Positions 7,218 through 15,192 of a DNA stretch of 34,589 nucleotides are shown here, piece after piece. Each line of letters begins with the position of its first letter. The stretch's first letter is position 1. The DNA is taken from positions 1 through 34,589 of the IMG/VR virus record IMGVR_UViG_3300027734_000190; one strand, 5' to 3'. The notes beneath the pieces are model-generated. The model was not told the DNA's origin and searched no databases. It saw nothing but the letters and a program-made list of their open reading frames with translations. A program made the translations under genes and the position numbers. Origin of the DNA: a virus.

Positions 7218-8903
7218 TTAAGCACAACAGCTTGCTCTAGAGCCGTCTGGGTTTCTAGGCGCCGTACATGCATCAACTGAGTAGCAGTCGTAGTAATTTG
7301 TGCTTGCAGAGTTTGTTACATCGTAAGACTTACATCTAAACTTGGAATTACATGCTGTAGTCGTGGCTGCTGTAGTAGTGGCTGCTGTAGTAGTGGCTGC
7401 TGTAGTTGTCGCAACCGTTGAGGTAGTTGCTGGTGCACAAGAAGCTCCAGAGGCACCGCCATCAACGCAGTTAACTCCAGTACCGCTTCCATTACTTGGA
7501 CATGGGCTTGCTGGGTTTGGAGCATCTCCCGCAGCGCAATAGTGCAGTCCAGCAAGAAGTGTTGGGTATGAAGCGGTAGTTGTAGTAGTTGTAGTAGTTG
7601 CAGCGGTAGTGGTTGTAACTGGTGCTGGAACGCAACTGCCATTTTGATCATAATTTGGACAAGCGGCTGCAGTTATACAAACTCTATAGTATCTAGATCC
7701 TGTATCTGGACATGTTGCATCCGCTTTAGTAAGCGTGTAAGCGCCATTTGTTGGGTTAGTGCTAAGGCATGTAACACAGTCCGTTGTAGTTGTAGTTGTT
7801 GCGGTCGTAGGCGCTGTATAACTGTAAAGAGTTAAAGTAGCGTTAACGGTATACCCACAAGTACCAACAGTTCCCGGCGCTGGATCTTGAGCCTTAACAT
7901 ACCCATTGTTTTGAGCAGTTGCGCCTACAGTTGAGTAAGAAGTAAATTCATAGGCAATCCCAGCATTGGTGATTGCGGTAGATGCCGCACCTTCGGTAAG
8001 ACCTACTACGCTAGGCATTGTGCAACTAGCTGCTGTAGTTGTAGTTGTTACTGGAACGCAACCATTAGTTTGAGTTATATCTAGACAACCACTTGGGGTT
8101 ACGCAAACTCTGTAGTATTGTGATCCTGAAGGACAGGTGCTAGTTGCAACCGATCTAGTACCGTATGTTCCGTCAGCATACGGTGAATAGGTATTACATG
8201 TAGTGCAAGGATCTACTGTAGTAGTTGTAGTAGTACTTGGTGCTACCCAAGGTCTTCCATCACTGTCACAACATGTATTACCGCATGGTGAGTCATAACT
8301 TGCAGTCATACCCGGGAAAGGACAGACTGGGGTTGTAGTTGTAGTAGTTGTAGCCGCTGCTGTTGTAAAGCTTGTGCTAGCAGAAGCACTCTGCCCGCTG
8401 TAGTTAGCGTTTGCAAATAAAGTTACTGTTACTGAGTAAGGAGTACTTGCTGAAAAACCTGTAAGTAAAACAGGAGGTCCGCCCGCAGAACTAGCGCTGT
8501 TACTACTAGATCCGTTAGATGCAATTACAGTGTATGAACCCCATCCGCTTCCGCCCCATGTTATGTAGGCCGCGTTTGAAGTCCACGCTTGACCCGCCCC
8601 CGCACCATACGCAATTGCAGAACTAATATTTGGGTATGCCTGTGCTGTTGTAGTAGTTGTAACAGGAACTGTTGTGGTAGTTGTAACAGGAACTGTTGTA
8701 GTGGTAGTTGTAGTTGTAACAGGGGTCGTAGTTGTAGTTGTGGTTGAAACTGGCGCAGGAGCGCAAACAGCTTTCCAAACATTTGCTACTTTTACGTAAG
8801 AGTTCGAGACGGTACGCCAAACGCCATTGACTTTAACTTTTCCGCAGTCCGCGGATTCGTCAACAGCTTTCCAAGTACCTTGAACTTTTACGTACTTTGG
8901 CAT
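7218..8903 (-). CDS. Modular Thr-rich fibre/adhesin protein with FN3 and PASTA modules
   Basis: 561 residues. Three short N-terminal repeats of the type YVKV-x-G-x-WKAV (about 4-46) precede poly-Thr linkers. A fibronectin-III-like domain (about 95-190) follows, then a Cys-rich repeat present twice (C-x2-C ... YYRVC ... NG-x-CVP, about residues 235-285 and 375-425), a PASTA-like domain between them (VVGLTEGAASTAI, about 297-350) and a Cys-rich C-terminus. TTT linkers separate every module. PASTA modules bind peptidoglycan or beta-lactam-like groups; FN3 modules are common on tails. Likely an exposed tail fibre or decoration protein for binding the host wall. The Thr linkers are obvious glycosylation targets for the adjacent GT11-type enzyme. 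Confidence 0.65.
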   Translation of the reverse strand: MPKYVKVQGTWKAVDESADCGKVKVNGVWRTVSNSYVKVANVWKAVCAPAPVSTTTTTTTPVTTTTTTTTVPVTTTTTVPVTTTTTAQAYPNISSAIAYGAGAGQAWTSNAAYITWGGSGWGSYTVIASNGSSSNSASSAGGPPVLLTGFSASTPYSVTVTLFANANYSGQSASASTSFTTAAATTTTTTTPVCPFPGMTASYDSPCGNTCCDSDGRPWVAPSTTTTTTVDPCTTCNTYSPYADGTYGTRSVATSTCPSGSQYYRVCVTPSGCLDITQTNGCVPVTTTTTAASCTMPSVVGLTEGAASTAITNAGIAYEFTSYSTVGATAQNNGYVKAQDPAPGTVGTCGYTVNATLTLYSYTAPTTATTTTTTDCVTCLSTNPTNGAYTLTKADATCPDTGSRYYRVCITAAACPNYDQNGSCVPAPVTTTTAATTTTTTTTASYPTLLAGLHYCAAGDAPNPASPCPSNGSGTGVNCVDGGASGASCAPATTSTVATTTAATTTAATTTAATTTACNSKFRCKSYDVTNSASTNYYDCYSVDACTAPRNPDGSRASCCA

Positions 8904-8906
8904 TTA

Positions 8907-9041
8907 CTAGGCCGTATATTTCAGCCAGACATCTCCATCGCGACCATCAGTACTCAACGGGTTAGATGTGGATATCAAAATGTTTCTTTGGCCCGAAGCG
9001 TTATTAGCAAGGATTGTAGGGCCGTATACCTTGATAGACAT
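8907..9041 (-). CDS. 44-residue virion-type small protein
   Basis: Translates from ATG 9041 to MSIKVYGPTILANN and ends DGDVWLKYTA; this D-G-D-x-W-L-KY ending is frequent in short phage tail-tip and fibre proteins. The start overlaps the stop of the upstream gene (TAATG), and its stop is 3 nt before the large fibre gene. Too short for most gene callers. Confidence 0.65.
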   Translation of the reverse strand: MSIKVYGPTILANNASGQRNILISTSNPLSTDGRDGDVWLKYTA

Positions 9042-9382
9042 TATGCAGTTACCTCGTAGCCAGTAACCATTACGTTAATCGCTGATGCAGCGCTTGCAAA
9101 AGCAGAAAGGGCGTCTCCATTAGCAAGAACTTGATTAAGGTCAATTAGGATAAAAGAGTTTGGGGCAACAGGAACGGCAGGGGACATTAGGTTGGATGCG
9201 CTAGCAATTCCACCGCTTGGTACCACGTGCATTGAGAAATTGACAGAGGATCCAGAAACGTTGGACACCATTATCTGTCTTACAGCAACGGTTAGTCCTA
9301 CACCAGAGACTGTGTAAATAGAGGAAGCGGCTGTACCCAGTTGAGTTGGGTTGGTAAGGCGCTTAATTGTATAAGAAGCCAT
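9041..9382 (-). CDS. Putative virion structural protein (beta-rich)
   Basis: 113 residues. Pattern NPTQLGTAAS..YTV, then QIMVSNVSGSSVNFSMHVV and LIDLNQVLANGDALSAFA. This all-beta family is common near phage tail and fibre genes, though I do not recall a named domain. AAAGGACTACTATG is a good ribosome-binding site. Confidence 0.6.
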   Translation of the reverse strand: MASYTIKRLTNPTQLGTAASSIYTVSGVGLTVAVRQIMVSNVSGSSVNFSMHVVPSGGIASASNLMSPAVPVAPNSFILIDLNQVLANGDALSAFASAASAINVMVTGYEVTA

Positions 9383-9442
9383 AGTAGTCCTTTCTTAAGG
9401 CAACACCACAATACGGGATAAGGATAGCGATTTCTTGCTAAA

Positions 9443-9607
9443 TCAGTTTTGGCTCTCGCCTTGAACTCCACGTCCAGGGTTTGCGTATGAAAATATGCTT
9501 GGTTGTTCTTGAGGACTTCCGTATTTTGGTCGTATACCAAATCTAGAGTCCAATCTTGCTGGCTCATCATTTCTGAATTTGCCTTCTTTGAACTCCGCTT
9601 TCCTCAT
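9443..9607 (-). CDS. 54-residue phage protein
   Basis: Starts MRKAEFKEGKFRNDEPARLD from ATG 9607, which overlaps the upstream stop (ATGA), and ends PGRGVQGESQN. Polar and basic, no motif. This frame is preferred over a longer out-of-frame reading of 9298-9570 because of the coupled start and absence of overlap with the next gene. Confidence 0.5.
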   Translation of the reverse strand: MRKAEFKEGKFRNDEPARLDSRFGIRPKYGSPQEQPSIFSYANPGRGVQGESQN

Positions 9608-9702
9608 GGGTTAAATCGATCCCACTGAATAGCGTTTGTTTCTGTACCTTTTTCAGCACCAACCGCACGGGTTAATGCATCACGGAATTCTCTGTCTCTC
9701 AT
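9604..9702 (-). CDS. 32-residue phage peptide
   Basis: Short frame MRDREFRDALTRAVGAEKG...WDRFNP, with start and stop both overlapping neighbours as ATGA, which makes translation likely despite its length. Amphipathic helical. Function unknown. Confidence 0.45.
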   Translation of the reverse strand: MRDREFRDALTRAVGAEKGTETNAIQWDRFNP

Positions 9703-10199
9703 TTTACGTCATCTAAATTTACTGAGGGTGGACGGGTGTCTGGTGCTTTGTCGTAGTTCATAGCGCCTTGAGATTGATCTGGAATTGCTTGACCAGCTCG
9801 AACACCAGTAAATTGCTTACCAATATTTGTTCCACCATTTCCAGCAGCGTTAGCGGCAAACTTTCTTTGGTAAGTCTTACTTAGACCCATATCTTTACCC
9901 CACTCGCCACCAGTGGCTTCTTCTGGAGTAATAAAACCTTTAGAGACTGCCTCTTCAACATCTGCAGTGCTTGCGTCTTTACCTTTATTACTTACAGGTT
10001 TTGGCGGCTTGACTGGTGCTGGATCATTTGTAGCTGTAGGTGGTGTAGCAGGTTTAACTGGCTTTGGTCCGTCTTGTTCTTTTTTAAATCGTGAAGCAAA
10101 CTGTTGACCTAGCGAAATCGTGTACTTGCTCGCACCGGGAATATTAGAGAACCCAGCGGCAGAGCCCTTGGCTACAGAAGCTTTGAATGCGAAAGTCAT
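9699..10199 (-). CDS. Phage protein, unknown (Pro/Lys-rich middle)
   Basis: 166 residues from MTFAFKASVAKG; an upstream in-frame ATG at 10283 would add an aromatic-rich, unlikely N-terminus. Neither start has a convincing ribosome-binding site. Residues about 45-75 are a Pro/Lys/Ala linker, and the C-terminal half is Gly/Ala/Asn-rich. It resembles no family I know; location suggests a virion or assembly protein. Confidence 0.5.
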   Translation of the reverse strand: MTFAFKASVAKGSAAGFSNIPGASKYTISLGQQFASRFKKEQDGPKPVKPATPPTATNDPAPVKPPKPVSNKGKDASTADVEEAVSKGFITPEEATGGEWGKDMGLSKTYQRKFAANAAGNGGTNIGKQFTGVRAGQAIPDQSQGAMNYDKAPDTRPPSVNLDDVK

Positions 10200-10316
10200 G
10201 TTGTTATTATCTAATAAATACCCAAAGTAAAACCAGTAAAAGGGGTAAAAGAATGAGCAGTTTAAGGACATACTCAGGTCCATGTGACAGGTAGCGAAAC
10301 GCTGTCAGTAGATATA

Positions 10317-10817
10317 TTACTTGATTTTTATAGTCTTTGGTTTCATCTCTTCTGGGACTTCTCGCTCAATTTTGATGGTCAAAAGCCCATCTTTTAGAGC
10401 AGCGTCCTTTACCTGCATCCATTCACCCAAAACAAACTTCTGGGTCCATAGGCGCTTTGCGATTCCTTGATGAAGAACTTCAGCGTCTTTTGCTTCGTCC
10501 TTTTCAATACTTCTAACCGTTAAGACGTCTTTCTCTACCACTACCTCGATGTCCTCTTTAGTGTAACCAGCAAGTGCCAGTTCAACTACATAGTGATCAT
10601 CATCAGTCTTGATGAGGTTGTATGGGGGGAAGGTTGTTACCTTCATATTGGTAAGGCCGTTCCAGCGAGAGATTTGATCTTGAAATCCTAAAAAGAATTG
10701 ATCGCTTAGAACTTGGTGAAGGCTTGGTAATTTAAGAGGCTCTGGTAATCCCTTAGGGTACTTAGTGTACTCGTGAGGCCAATCACCTTTGTTAGACATT
10801 TGTATTCCTGATGCCAT
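10317..10817 (-). CDS. Hsp20-type small heat-shock protein
   Basis: 166 residues with an alpha-crystallin domain (about 65-160). Key parts are DHYVVELALAGYTKEDIEV, the DVLTVRS strand and ALKDGLLTIKIERE, followed by the C-terminal I-x-I anchor (TIKIK). The N-terminal FQDQISRWNGL is the oligomerisation part. Small heat-shock proteins hold unfolding proteins; phage copies in T4-like cyanophages are thought to assist virion assembly. GGAGATATAAAATG precedes the start. Confidence 0.9.
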   Translation of the reverse strand: MASGIQMSNKGDWPHEYTKYPKGLPEPLKLPSLHQVLSDQFFLGFQDQISRWNGLTNMKVTTFPPYNLIKTDDDHYVVELALAGYTKEDIEVVVEKDVLTVRSIEKDEAKDAEVLHQGIAKRLWTQKFVLGEWMQVKDAALKDGLLTIKIEREVPEEMKPKTIKIK

Positions 10818-10876
10818 TTTATATCTCCTTAGACGATATAAGTTAAATGAACCCCAGTCGGCGGTTCAGGCAAAAG

Positions 10877-10910
10877 TATAGCCCACCAGCCAAAAAGCTG
10901 ATGGGCTATA
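10877..10910 (-). terminator. Long hairpin between the endolysin cluster and hsp20 (weak terminator)
   Basis: TATAGCCCACCAGC pairs with GCTGATGGGCTATA (13 bp, one mismatch) around a CAAAA loop. On the minus strand only CTTTTG follows, so termination may be partial; it could instead protect the 3' end of the lysis transcript. Confidence 0.5.
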
Positions 10911-10921
10911 TATCCCCGTGT

Positions 10922-11014
10922 TTAACGATTAGCCCACCAGTCCCCAAGAATTACCGCCCCAATTATTGAAGCAATAAATATTCCTTGAAACGTAATGTGG
11001 GTTAAGTAGTACAT
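10922..11014 (-). CDS. 30-residue membrane peptide next to the endolysin
   Basis: MYYLTHITFQ followed by a hydrophobic run and ending DWWANR: one transmembrane helix. The ATG overlaps the endolysin stop (TAATG), so it is probably translated by re-initiation. A holin, pinholin or spanin-like helper is possible, but this is inference from location. Confidence 0.5.
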   Translation of the reverse strand: MYYLTHITFQGIFIASIIGAVILGDWWANR

Positions 11015-11565
11015 TATTTACCGCAAGTCGGGCACTTAGATACTGGAGCTGCTGGCGCACCCGCACCTTTAAACTTAGGACGACCGAAGCCAACGATTGA
11101 AATCATTACCTTCTTAGGGTTTTTCTTATAAGCACGAAGTTTCTTTGAAACCTGTCCGCCATTTCTTTGGCTTCCCTTATCATCTGGGCTAGTGTTTCCT
11201 TCAATACACCAAACGGTTCCATCACCATTGTCTTTAATAACAATACCTACGTGACTGATCCGGTCTACGCCATCTGAGGGAAAATCAAAATAAGCAATAT
11301 CTCCAGCATCTGGATCAGCAATGTCTGCATCAATCCATGCGCCAGCTTTCTTAAATGCTGCCGCACCGCCTGGGGTGTAAACAGTGTTAGGAACTTTTAC
11401 GCCAGATTCGTTTGCGCACCAGTTTACGAAACTTCCGCACCAGGGTTGAAAGTTAGCTTTTGTGTAAGCGCCGTACTTTGTTTCGTTATCTTTAGGGCCT
11501 TCAATAGTCCCTAGTTCTGCTGTAGCAACTTCAATAAGTTTTTTTGCTGTACCTTGTTCTGCCAT
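11014..11565 (-). CDS. CHAP-domain endolysin
   Basis: 183 residues. CHAP amidase/peptidase core: Cys43 in QPWCGSFVNWC, His105 in ISHVGIVI and the polar third residue in IEGNTS (122-126) form the catalytic set. This fold cuts peptide cross-bridges or the amide bond of peptidoglycan. A short C-terminal tail ends CPTCGK, a two-Cys knuckle rather than a full wall-binding domain. No signal peptide, so release would need a holin; three small membrane proteins surround it. Confidence 0.88.
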   Translation of the reverse strand: MAEQGTAKKLIEVATAELGTIEGPKDNETKYGAYTKANFQPWCGSFVNWCANESGVKVPNTVYTPGGAAAFKKAGAWIDADIADPDAGDIAYFDFPSDGVDRISHVGIVIKDNGDGTVWCIEGNTSPDDKGSQRNGGQVSKKLRAYKKNPKKVMISIVGFGRPKFKGAGAPAAPVSKCPTCGK

Positions 11566-11942
11566 TATCGTTTATCCCAATCTTCATCAACTGGTTGCTC
11601 ATCTGGAACTTGTCCATCTGGCTTTGCAAAAGTAGGTTCAATAGTTACAGCTTTTCCTGATTGATTAGCTTCAACTTGAAGATCAGCAGCTGTTTTAGAG
11701 TTAACATCAACTGCTGCAAATGCAGAGTTAATCTCTGAGATATCAAGCTTGCCATCATTCATAAAGCCACGTGCTAGCTTCTCTACGACTGCGGCAACTG
11801 CTGTAAGACCGGCAACTGTAATTGCTTTTGCTACTGAAATACCAGCTACTGAACCTGCACCGATTACGGATAGGCCAGATGCTGCAAATACTGCAACGAT
11901 GCGTAGTAGCACGTTGCCAAACATTTTAATTCCTGATTTCAT
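11565..11942 (-). CDS. Holin-like membrane protein with acidic tail
   Basis: 125 residues. Residues about 8-55 form one or two hydrophobic Gly/Ala/Val helices, followed by NDGKLDISEINSAF, a single EF-hand-like loop, and an acidic tail. The start at 11942 overlaps the preceding stop (ATGA); an alternative ATG at 11924 also has AGGA upstream. It overlaps the endolysin start by one base. Holin function is inferred. Confidence 0.55.
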   Translation of the reverse strand: MKSGIKMFGNVLLRIVAVFAASGLSVIGAGSVAGISVAKAITVAGLTAVAAVVEKLARGFMNDGKLDISEINSAFAAVDVNSKTAADLQVEANQSGKAVTIEPTFAKPDGQVPDEQPVDEDWDKR

Positions 11943-12091
11943 TCTTCATCCTTTGGGTTACGTAGTGGATAAGTAACAGCCCATGCAAATAGCGTTCCAA
12001 TAATTGCGTACCCCACAACTGTCTTTGCAGACCCGTCGAGCACTACCCAAGCAATGAACATGCCAAGCAATGTCCATAGTTGGTCAATCAT
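11939..12091 (-). CDS. 50-residue two-helix membrane protein
   Basis: MIDQLWTLLGMFIAWVVLDG forms one helix; a second hydrophobic stretch (VVGYAIIGTLFAWAVTY) precedes a charged end. Stop and next start overlap (ATGA). Its place at the head of the holin-like/endolysin run suggests a lysis component. Confidence 0.55.
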   Translation of the reverse strand: MIDQLWTLLGMFIAWVVLDGSAKTVVGYAIIGTLFAWAVTYPLRNPKDEE

Positions 12092-12105
12092 GTCTTTAAT
12101 TATTC

Positions 12106-14604
12106 TCAAGGCTTTCTTCTCCTTACTCCCTTTGAATCACCAGAGGCTCCTCCGCCTCCAGAACTTCCTCCCCCACCACCAGAAGATGAACCTCCGGTAG
12201 TGGTACTAGCAGCAGCTGCGCCAACTGCATTCATAGCAGCTCCGGCAGCAATAACGGAAGCAACAACCATTTTGGTTGCTTCTTCGCGTTCTTCGGTTGA
12301 CATATCAGCACCGATGTTTCCAAGTGCTTGTAGTGCTTCACCTGGGTCGCTAAATATTGCGCCAATTAATTCAGATGGGTTCTCTAGTAAAACTAGAGCC
12401 GCAGCTACGTCTGCAGTAATTATAACTTCGTTACCGTTTTCATCCTGCCTAACCTCGACAGGTGTCTCTGCTGGTAGATCCTTATACTCAATACCAGCGT
12501 CTTGAATTTGCTCTTTAGTAAGAGTCTCTCCTGGCGCTACTGATTCAATCAAGGCTTCAGCAACAAGTTCTTTTTCAGCCGTAGTCAGTTTGCCATCGGC
12601 CGCTAGTGCATCGGATAGCGCAGATACTTCTTCTGCTGTAACTTCTCCATCAGCGCTTAAAGACTCAAGAATTGCATCAGCATCGGAGGCAGAAAGCTTT
12701 CCATCAGCCAAAGCGTCATCAACAGAGGCCGTAACCGCTTCTTCAACAGTTGCAGGGGGTTCTTCTGGGGGTGTAGGCTCAGCAGGTGGTTCCTCAGCGG
12801 GAGGTTCCTCGACTGGAGGTTGTGATGGTTCTTCTATCGGATTTTGTGGCTCTGGCTCTGGTGTCTCTGGTGCTTGTGGTTCTTCCGCAGGTGGCTCAGG
12901 TGCCACAGGAGGCTCCTCGGGTGCTACGGGTGGCGTTTCGGGCTCTTCCACGGGTGGTTGCGGTTCTGTGGGTGGTAATGGCTCTTCTGTGGGTGGCTCA
13001 GTAGGTGTCGGTTCAGGATCAGGAATTGCCACAGGTGGCTCAGGAGTTGGAGCAGGTGGCTCAGGAGTTGGAACAGGCTCAGGAACAGGTTCAGGCGCTG
13101 GCGTTGGAGATGGCTCGGGAGTTGGGACTGGCTGCGGCGCAGGTTCGGGCGTTGGCGCAGGGACTGGCTCGGGTTGAGGAACAGGCTGAGGTTCGGGAAT
13201 CACTACTGGGGCAGGGACTACTGGTGGAACTATAGGTGCTGGAGGAACGTAAGCCTGAATAGCGGTAACCGCTGTTGCTACTTTTGTAGTAGCGGTGTTT
13301 GCTAATTGATTTGCTGTATCAAGTGCTGTGCTAGCCGTTGATTGGAGGGTAGTTAATGTTTGAGTCTCTGTTGTTAATGTGGTCTGAGCTGTTGCAAGTA
13401 CTGTCACTGCTGTTGTTTTCGCTTCTGTAACAGTTGCAAGAACAGCAACTTCAACTTCTTTAACTTCTGTTTTATCAGCGACTACTGCTGTTTGGCTTGT
13501 AATTTGAGCCGTTAAAGTTTCATTGGTTACGTTAGTCATTGGCTTGACTGCAGTATTTGCAATTTCACGAACACCAATGCGTGGTCCATTCCAAAGGTTA
13601 GTTGTGTTACCTGCAACTGTGCCCGTGCCAGTCCACTCACCTGTTGTTGGGTTTACTGTCATTATCCAGTTAACGTTTGTAAGTGGGCTTCCTGGGTCAC
13701 TAAATCTATGTAAATCCCAATCAACTGCAAGTGTAGTTTGAGTAGTTGTGACTGTTATACCAGCACCTGCTCCCGCACTTTGAAAGTCAGAACCAAATAC
13801 AGAAATGCTTGGACCATTAGGGAAATCCCACCAATTAAAATCACCAGTACCAAAAGTAATAGTTGCTTTAGATGTTACATAAATTTGACTGGATGTTCCT
13901 TGACCTTCATAAACAGTATTCCCCATTTTAATATCAAAGGGAGTTTGGATTTTTGTTGCACCATCATACATAGCAGGAAGAGTTGTAGTTGTAACTGTTG
14001 GGGTTGCTGGAGCAACGGGGGCTACATACCCAGCAGTTGTGTAAGTCTTAGAATCAGACGGAGTGTTTTGAAGAGCGGTCAATGTAGTTTGAGCATTAGT
14101 TAAGTTAGTTGTTGCAACTGCTACTACTGCTGTTTGTGACTCAACTGCTGCTGTTGCTGTAGCAACAACCGCTGTGGCTGAGTCTACGGTAGTAACGGCT
14201 AGCGTTACTACTGCTGTCTGGGAGTCAACAGCTGCCACTGCTGTAGTGGCTGTAGACAAAGCTGTTTGGGCGGTTGTAATTGCAACCTGTGCTTCTGTAA
14301 CTGGTACGGATGCTTCCAAAACAGCTGCGGGAATTGCGGCTTCAACAGCCGTTGCCAATGTTACAGTTGCACTCTCAATCTTACTTGTAACGGAGGTAAC
14401 TGTTGGCAGAGCATTTTGTGTTGGCTGGGGGGCAGGAACACCCACGGGCGACAACGTGGAAACGGTACTTGTATCAGAAGTCGTTAGAACAACTACAACA
14501 GGAGTCTGAGTTGAACCGGGAGTCGGATCGACAACAGGCTGAGAAGGATCGTTGGATTGATCCGCCTGTGCAGGTGACATCACAGTAAGCACTAGGAATA
14601 TCAT
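12106..14604 (-). CDS. Large exported Pro/Glu/Thr-rich modular protein
   Basis: 832 residues from the ATG at 14604. Layout: hydrophobic start ending SPAQA (signal-peptide-like), Ala/Thr/Val repeats (about 30-190), a Trp-containing beta domain (about 205-350), a second Ala/Thr repeat region, a long P-E-P/P-T-P region (about 450-620), helical DGKLSASDA/DGEVTAEEV/DGKLTTAEK repeats and a Gly/Ser-rich tail ending RRRKP. The open frame extends upstream without a stop to 14703; 24 extra codons from a CTG at 14676 would add RRYFKK before the hydrophobic core, completing the signal peptide. A signal peptide is unusual for a virion protein, so this may be displayed on or secreted by the infected cell. 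No homologue recognised. Confidence 0.7.
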   Translation of the reverse strand: MIFLVLTVMSPAQADQSNDPSQPVVDPTPGSTQTPVVVVLTTSDTSTVSTLSPVGVPAPQPTQNALPTVTSVTSKIESATVTLATAVEAAIPAAVLEASVPVTEAQVAITTAQTALSTATTAVAAVDSQTAVVTLAVTTVDSATAVVATATAAVESQTAVVAVATTNLTNAQTTLTALQNTPSDSKTYTTAGYVAPVAPATPTVTTTTLPAMYDGATKIQTPFDIKMGNTVYEGQGTSSQIYVTSKATITFGTGDFNWWDFPNGPSISVFGSDFQSAGAGAGITVTTTQTTLAVDWDLHRFSDPGSPLTNVNWIMTVNPTTGEWTGTGTVAGNTTNLWNGPRIGVREIANTAVKPMTNVTNETLTAQITSQTAVVADKTEVKEVEVAVLATVTEAKTTAVTVLATAQTTLTTETQTLTTLQSTASTALDTANQLANTATTKVATAVTAIQAYVPPAPIVPPVVPAPVVIPEPQPVPQPEPVPAPTPEPAPQPVPTPEPSPTPAPEPVPEPVPTPEPPAPTPEPPVAIPDPEPTPTEPPTEEPLPPTEPQPPVEEPETPPVAPEEPPVAPEPPAEEPQAPETPEPEPQNPIEEPSQPPVEEPPAEEPPAEPTPPEEPPATVEEAVTASVDDALADGKLSASDADAILESLSADGEVTAEEVSALSDALAADGKLTTAEKELVAEALIESVAPGETLTKEQIQDAGIEYKDLPAETPVEVRQDENGNEVIITADVAAALVLLENPSELIGAIFSDPGEALQALGNIGADMSTEEREEATKMVVASVIAAGAAMNAVGAAAASTTTGGSSSGGGGGSSGGGGASGDSKGVRRRKP

Positions 14605-14673
14605 TCCTGTGCCGATTAGTAGGTTTAGCTTCTTAAAGTACCGTCTTAGTATTGCGAATGGACGTGAAGCGTT

Positions 14674-14697
14674 CAGTTGTCTTCTCCCTCGACAACT
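14674..14697 (-). promoter_or_regulatory. Hairpin presenting a ribosome-binding site; probable CTG start
   Basis: On the minus strand AGTTGTC and GACAACT pair around the loop GAGGGAGAA, so the purine-rich ribosome-binding site lies in the loop and the CTG at 14676-14674 is 7 nt downstream, at the edge of the stem. In-frame translation from this CTG gives a textbook signal peptide for the large protein. Initiation at CTG is inferred. Confidence 0.4.
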
Positions 14698-14706
14698 TAA
14701 ATTTTA

Positions 14707-14904
14707 CTAGAAGATAGAATCCTCTGGGTCGTAAACATTTGCTGCTTGCTTTAATAAACTATCTTTTAAACTTCTTGCGTGGTGACCGCAAAACATTAAC
14801 TCACCGTTTAAAAATGTAGCGATAACTTTTGCTGCTGCGTTACAAGAATCACATCGATCCTCCGCCGTCAGTTCCCGACCCGCCATCTGCTCCTGTGTTG
14901 CCAT
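14707..14904 (-). CDS. Small DUF7455-like zinc protein
   Basis: 65 residues from MATQEQ, preceded by AAGGAG at good spacing. LTAEDRCDSCNAAAKV and ELMFCGHHARS match a small actinobacterial/actinophage family I recall as DUF7455 (LTAADRCDRCGAQA...FCGHH), with a C-x2-C plus CGHH metal site. Function unknown. It overlaps the end of the preceding gene by 56 nt in another frame. Confidence 0.65.
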   Translation of the reverse strand: MATQEQMAGRELTAEDRCDSCNAAAKVIATFLNGELMFCGHHARSLKDSLLKQAANVYDPEDSIF

Positions 14905-15076
14905 CGTGTCCAGCTCCTTCAGTAGTAGTTGTGTCAGCATTGGTTGTTCCTGAGCCCATACCACCCCACATGTACGCAGGATAGTACGGAAGTACGATTC
15001 CCCCAACTCGAAGAAACCCTCGGTCATTCATAGACACGTTTTTATATTGTCTGTGCTTCTTTTTACGCTCAGTCAT
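14849..15076 (-). CDS. Small Gly/Thr-rich protein
   Basis: 75 residues from MTERKKK, whose ATG overlaps the end of the upstream small gene by 8 nt. Basic N-terminus, PYYPAYMWGGMGSG in the middle, then a Gly/Asp/Thr low-complexity tail. Possibly a minor virion protein; no family recognised. A GTG at 15115 is an alternative, less likely start. Confidence 0.5.
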   Translation of the reverse strand: MTERKKKHRQYKNVSMNDRGFLRVGGIVLPYYPAYMWGGMGSGTTNADTTTTEGAGHDGNTGADGGSGTDGGGSM

Positions 15077-15191
15077 TTTCGTAGTCTTTCTGTAGGTGGC
15101 GCTCTTCGCAATCACGTGCTAAGCCCGGAACTACGTATATCTTTTGACAAAACTCACAAGTCCAACGCTTTATGCGCTCCTTGTCATCCAA
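15069..15191 (-). CDS. 40-residue zinc-finger-like protein (TTG start)
   Basis: Reading from TTG 15191: DDKERIKRWTCEFCQKIYVV, then ARDCEERH. C-x2-C plus C-x3-H spaced 12 residues apart gives a compact zinc knuckle. Its TTG lies 2 nt after the previous stop, and its stop overlaps the next start. There is no ATG in frame, so TTG initiation is inferred. Confidence 0.5.
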   Translation of the reverse strand: MDDKERIKRWTCEFCQKIYVVPGLARDCEERHLQKDYEND

Positions 15192-15192
15192 C

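Noticed and set aside
9298-9570. Minus-strand 90-codon frame
   Set aside because: It overlaps the well-supported structural gene at 9041-9382; the alternative 54-codon frame has coupled overlapping start and no such overlap.
12590-13177. Plus-strand open frame of 195 codons rich in Gly/Ser
   Set aside because: It is the antisense of the Pro/Glu-rich part of the large exported protein; low-complexity codons (CCA/GAA/CCT) leave stop-free frames on the other strand.
14411-14430. Another TTTGTGTTGG string within the large exported gene
   Set aside because: None of the other leader elements follow, and it is explained by the coding sequence.
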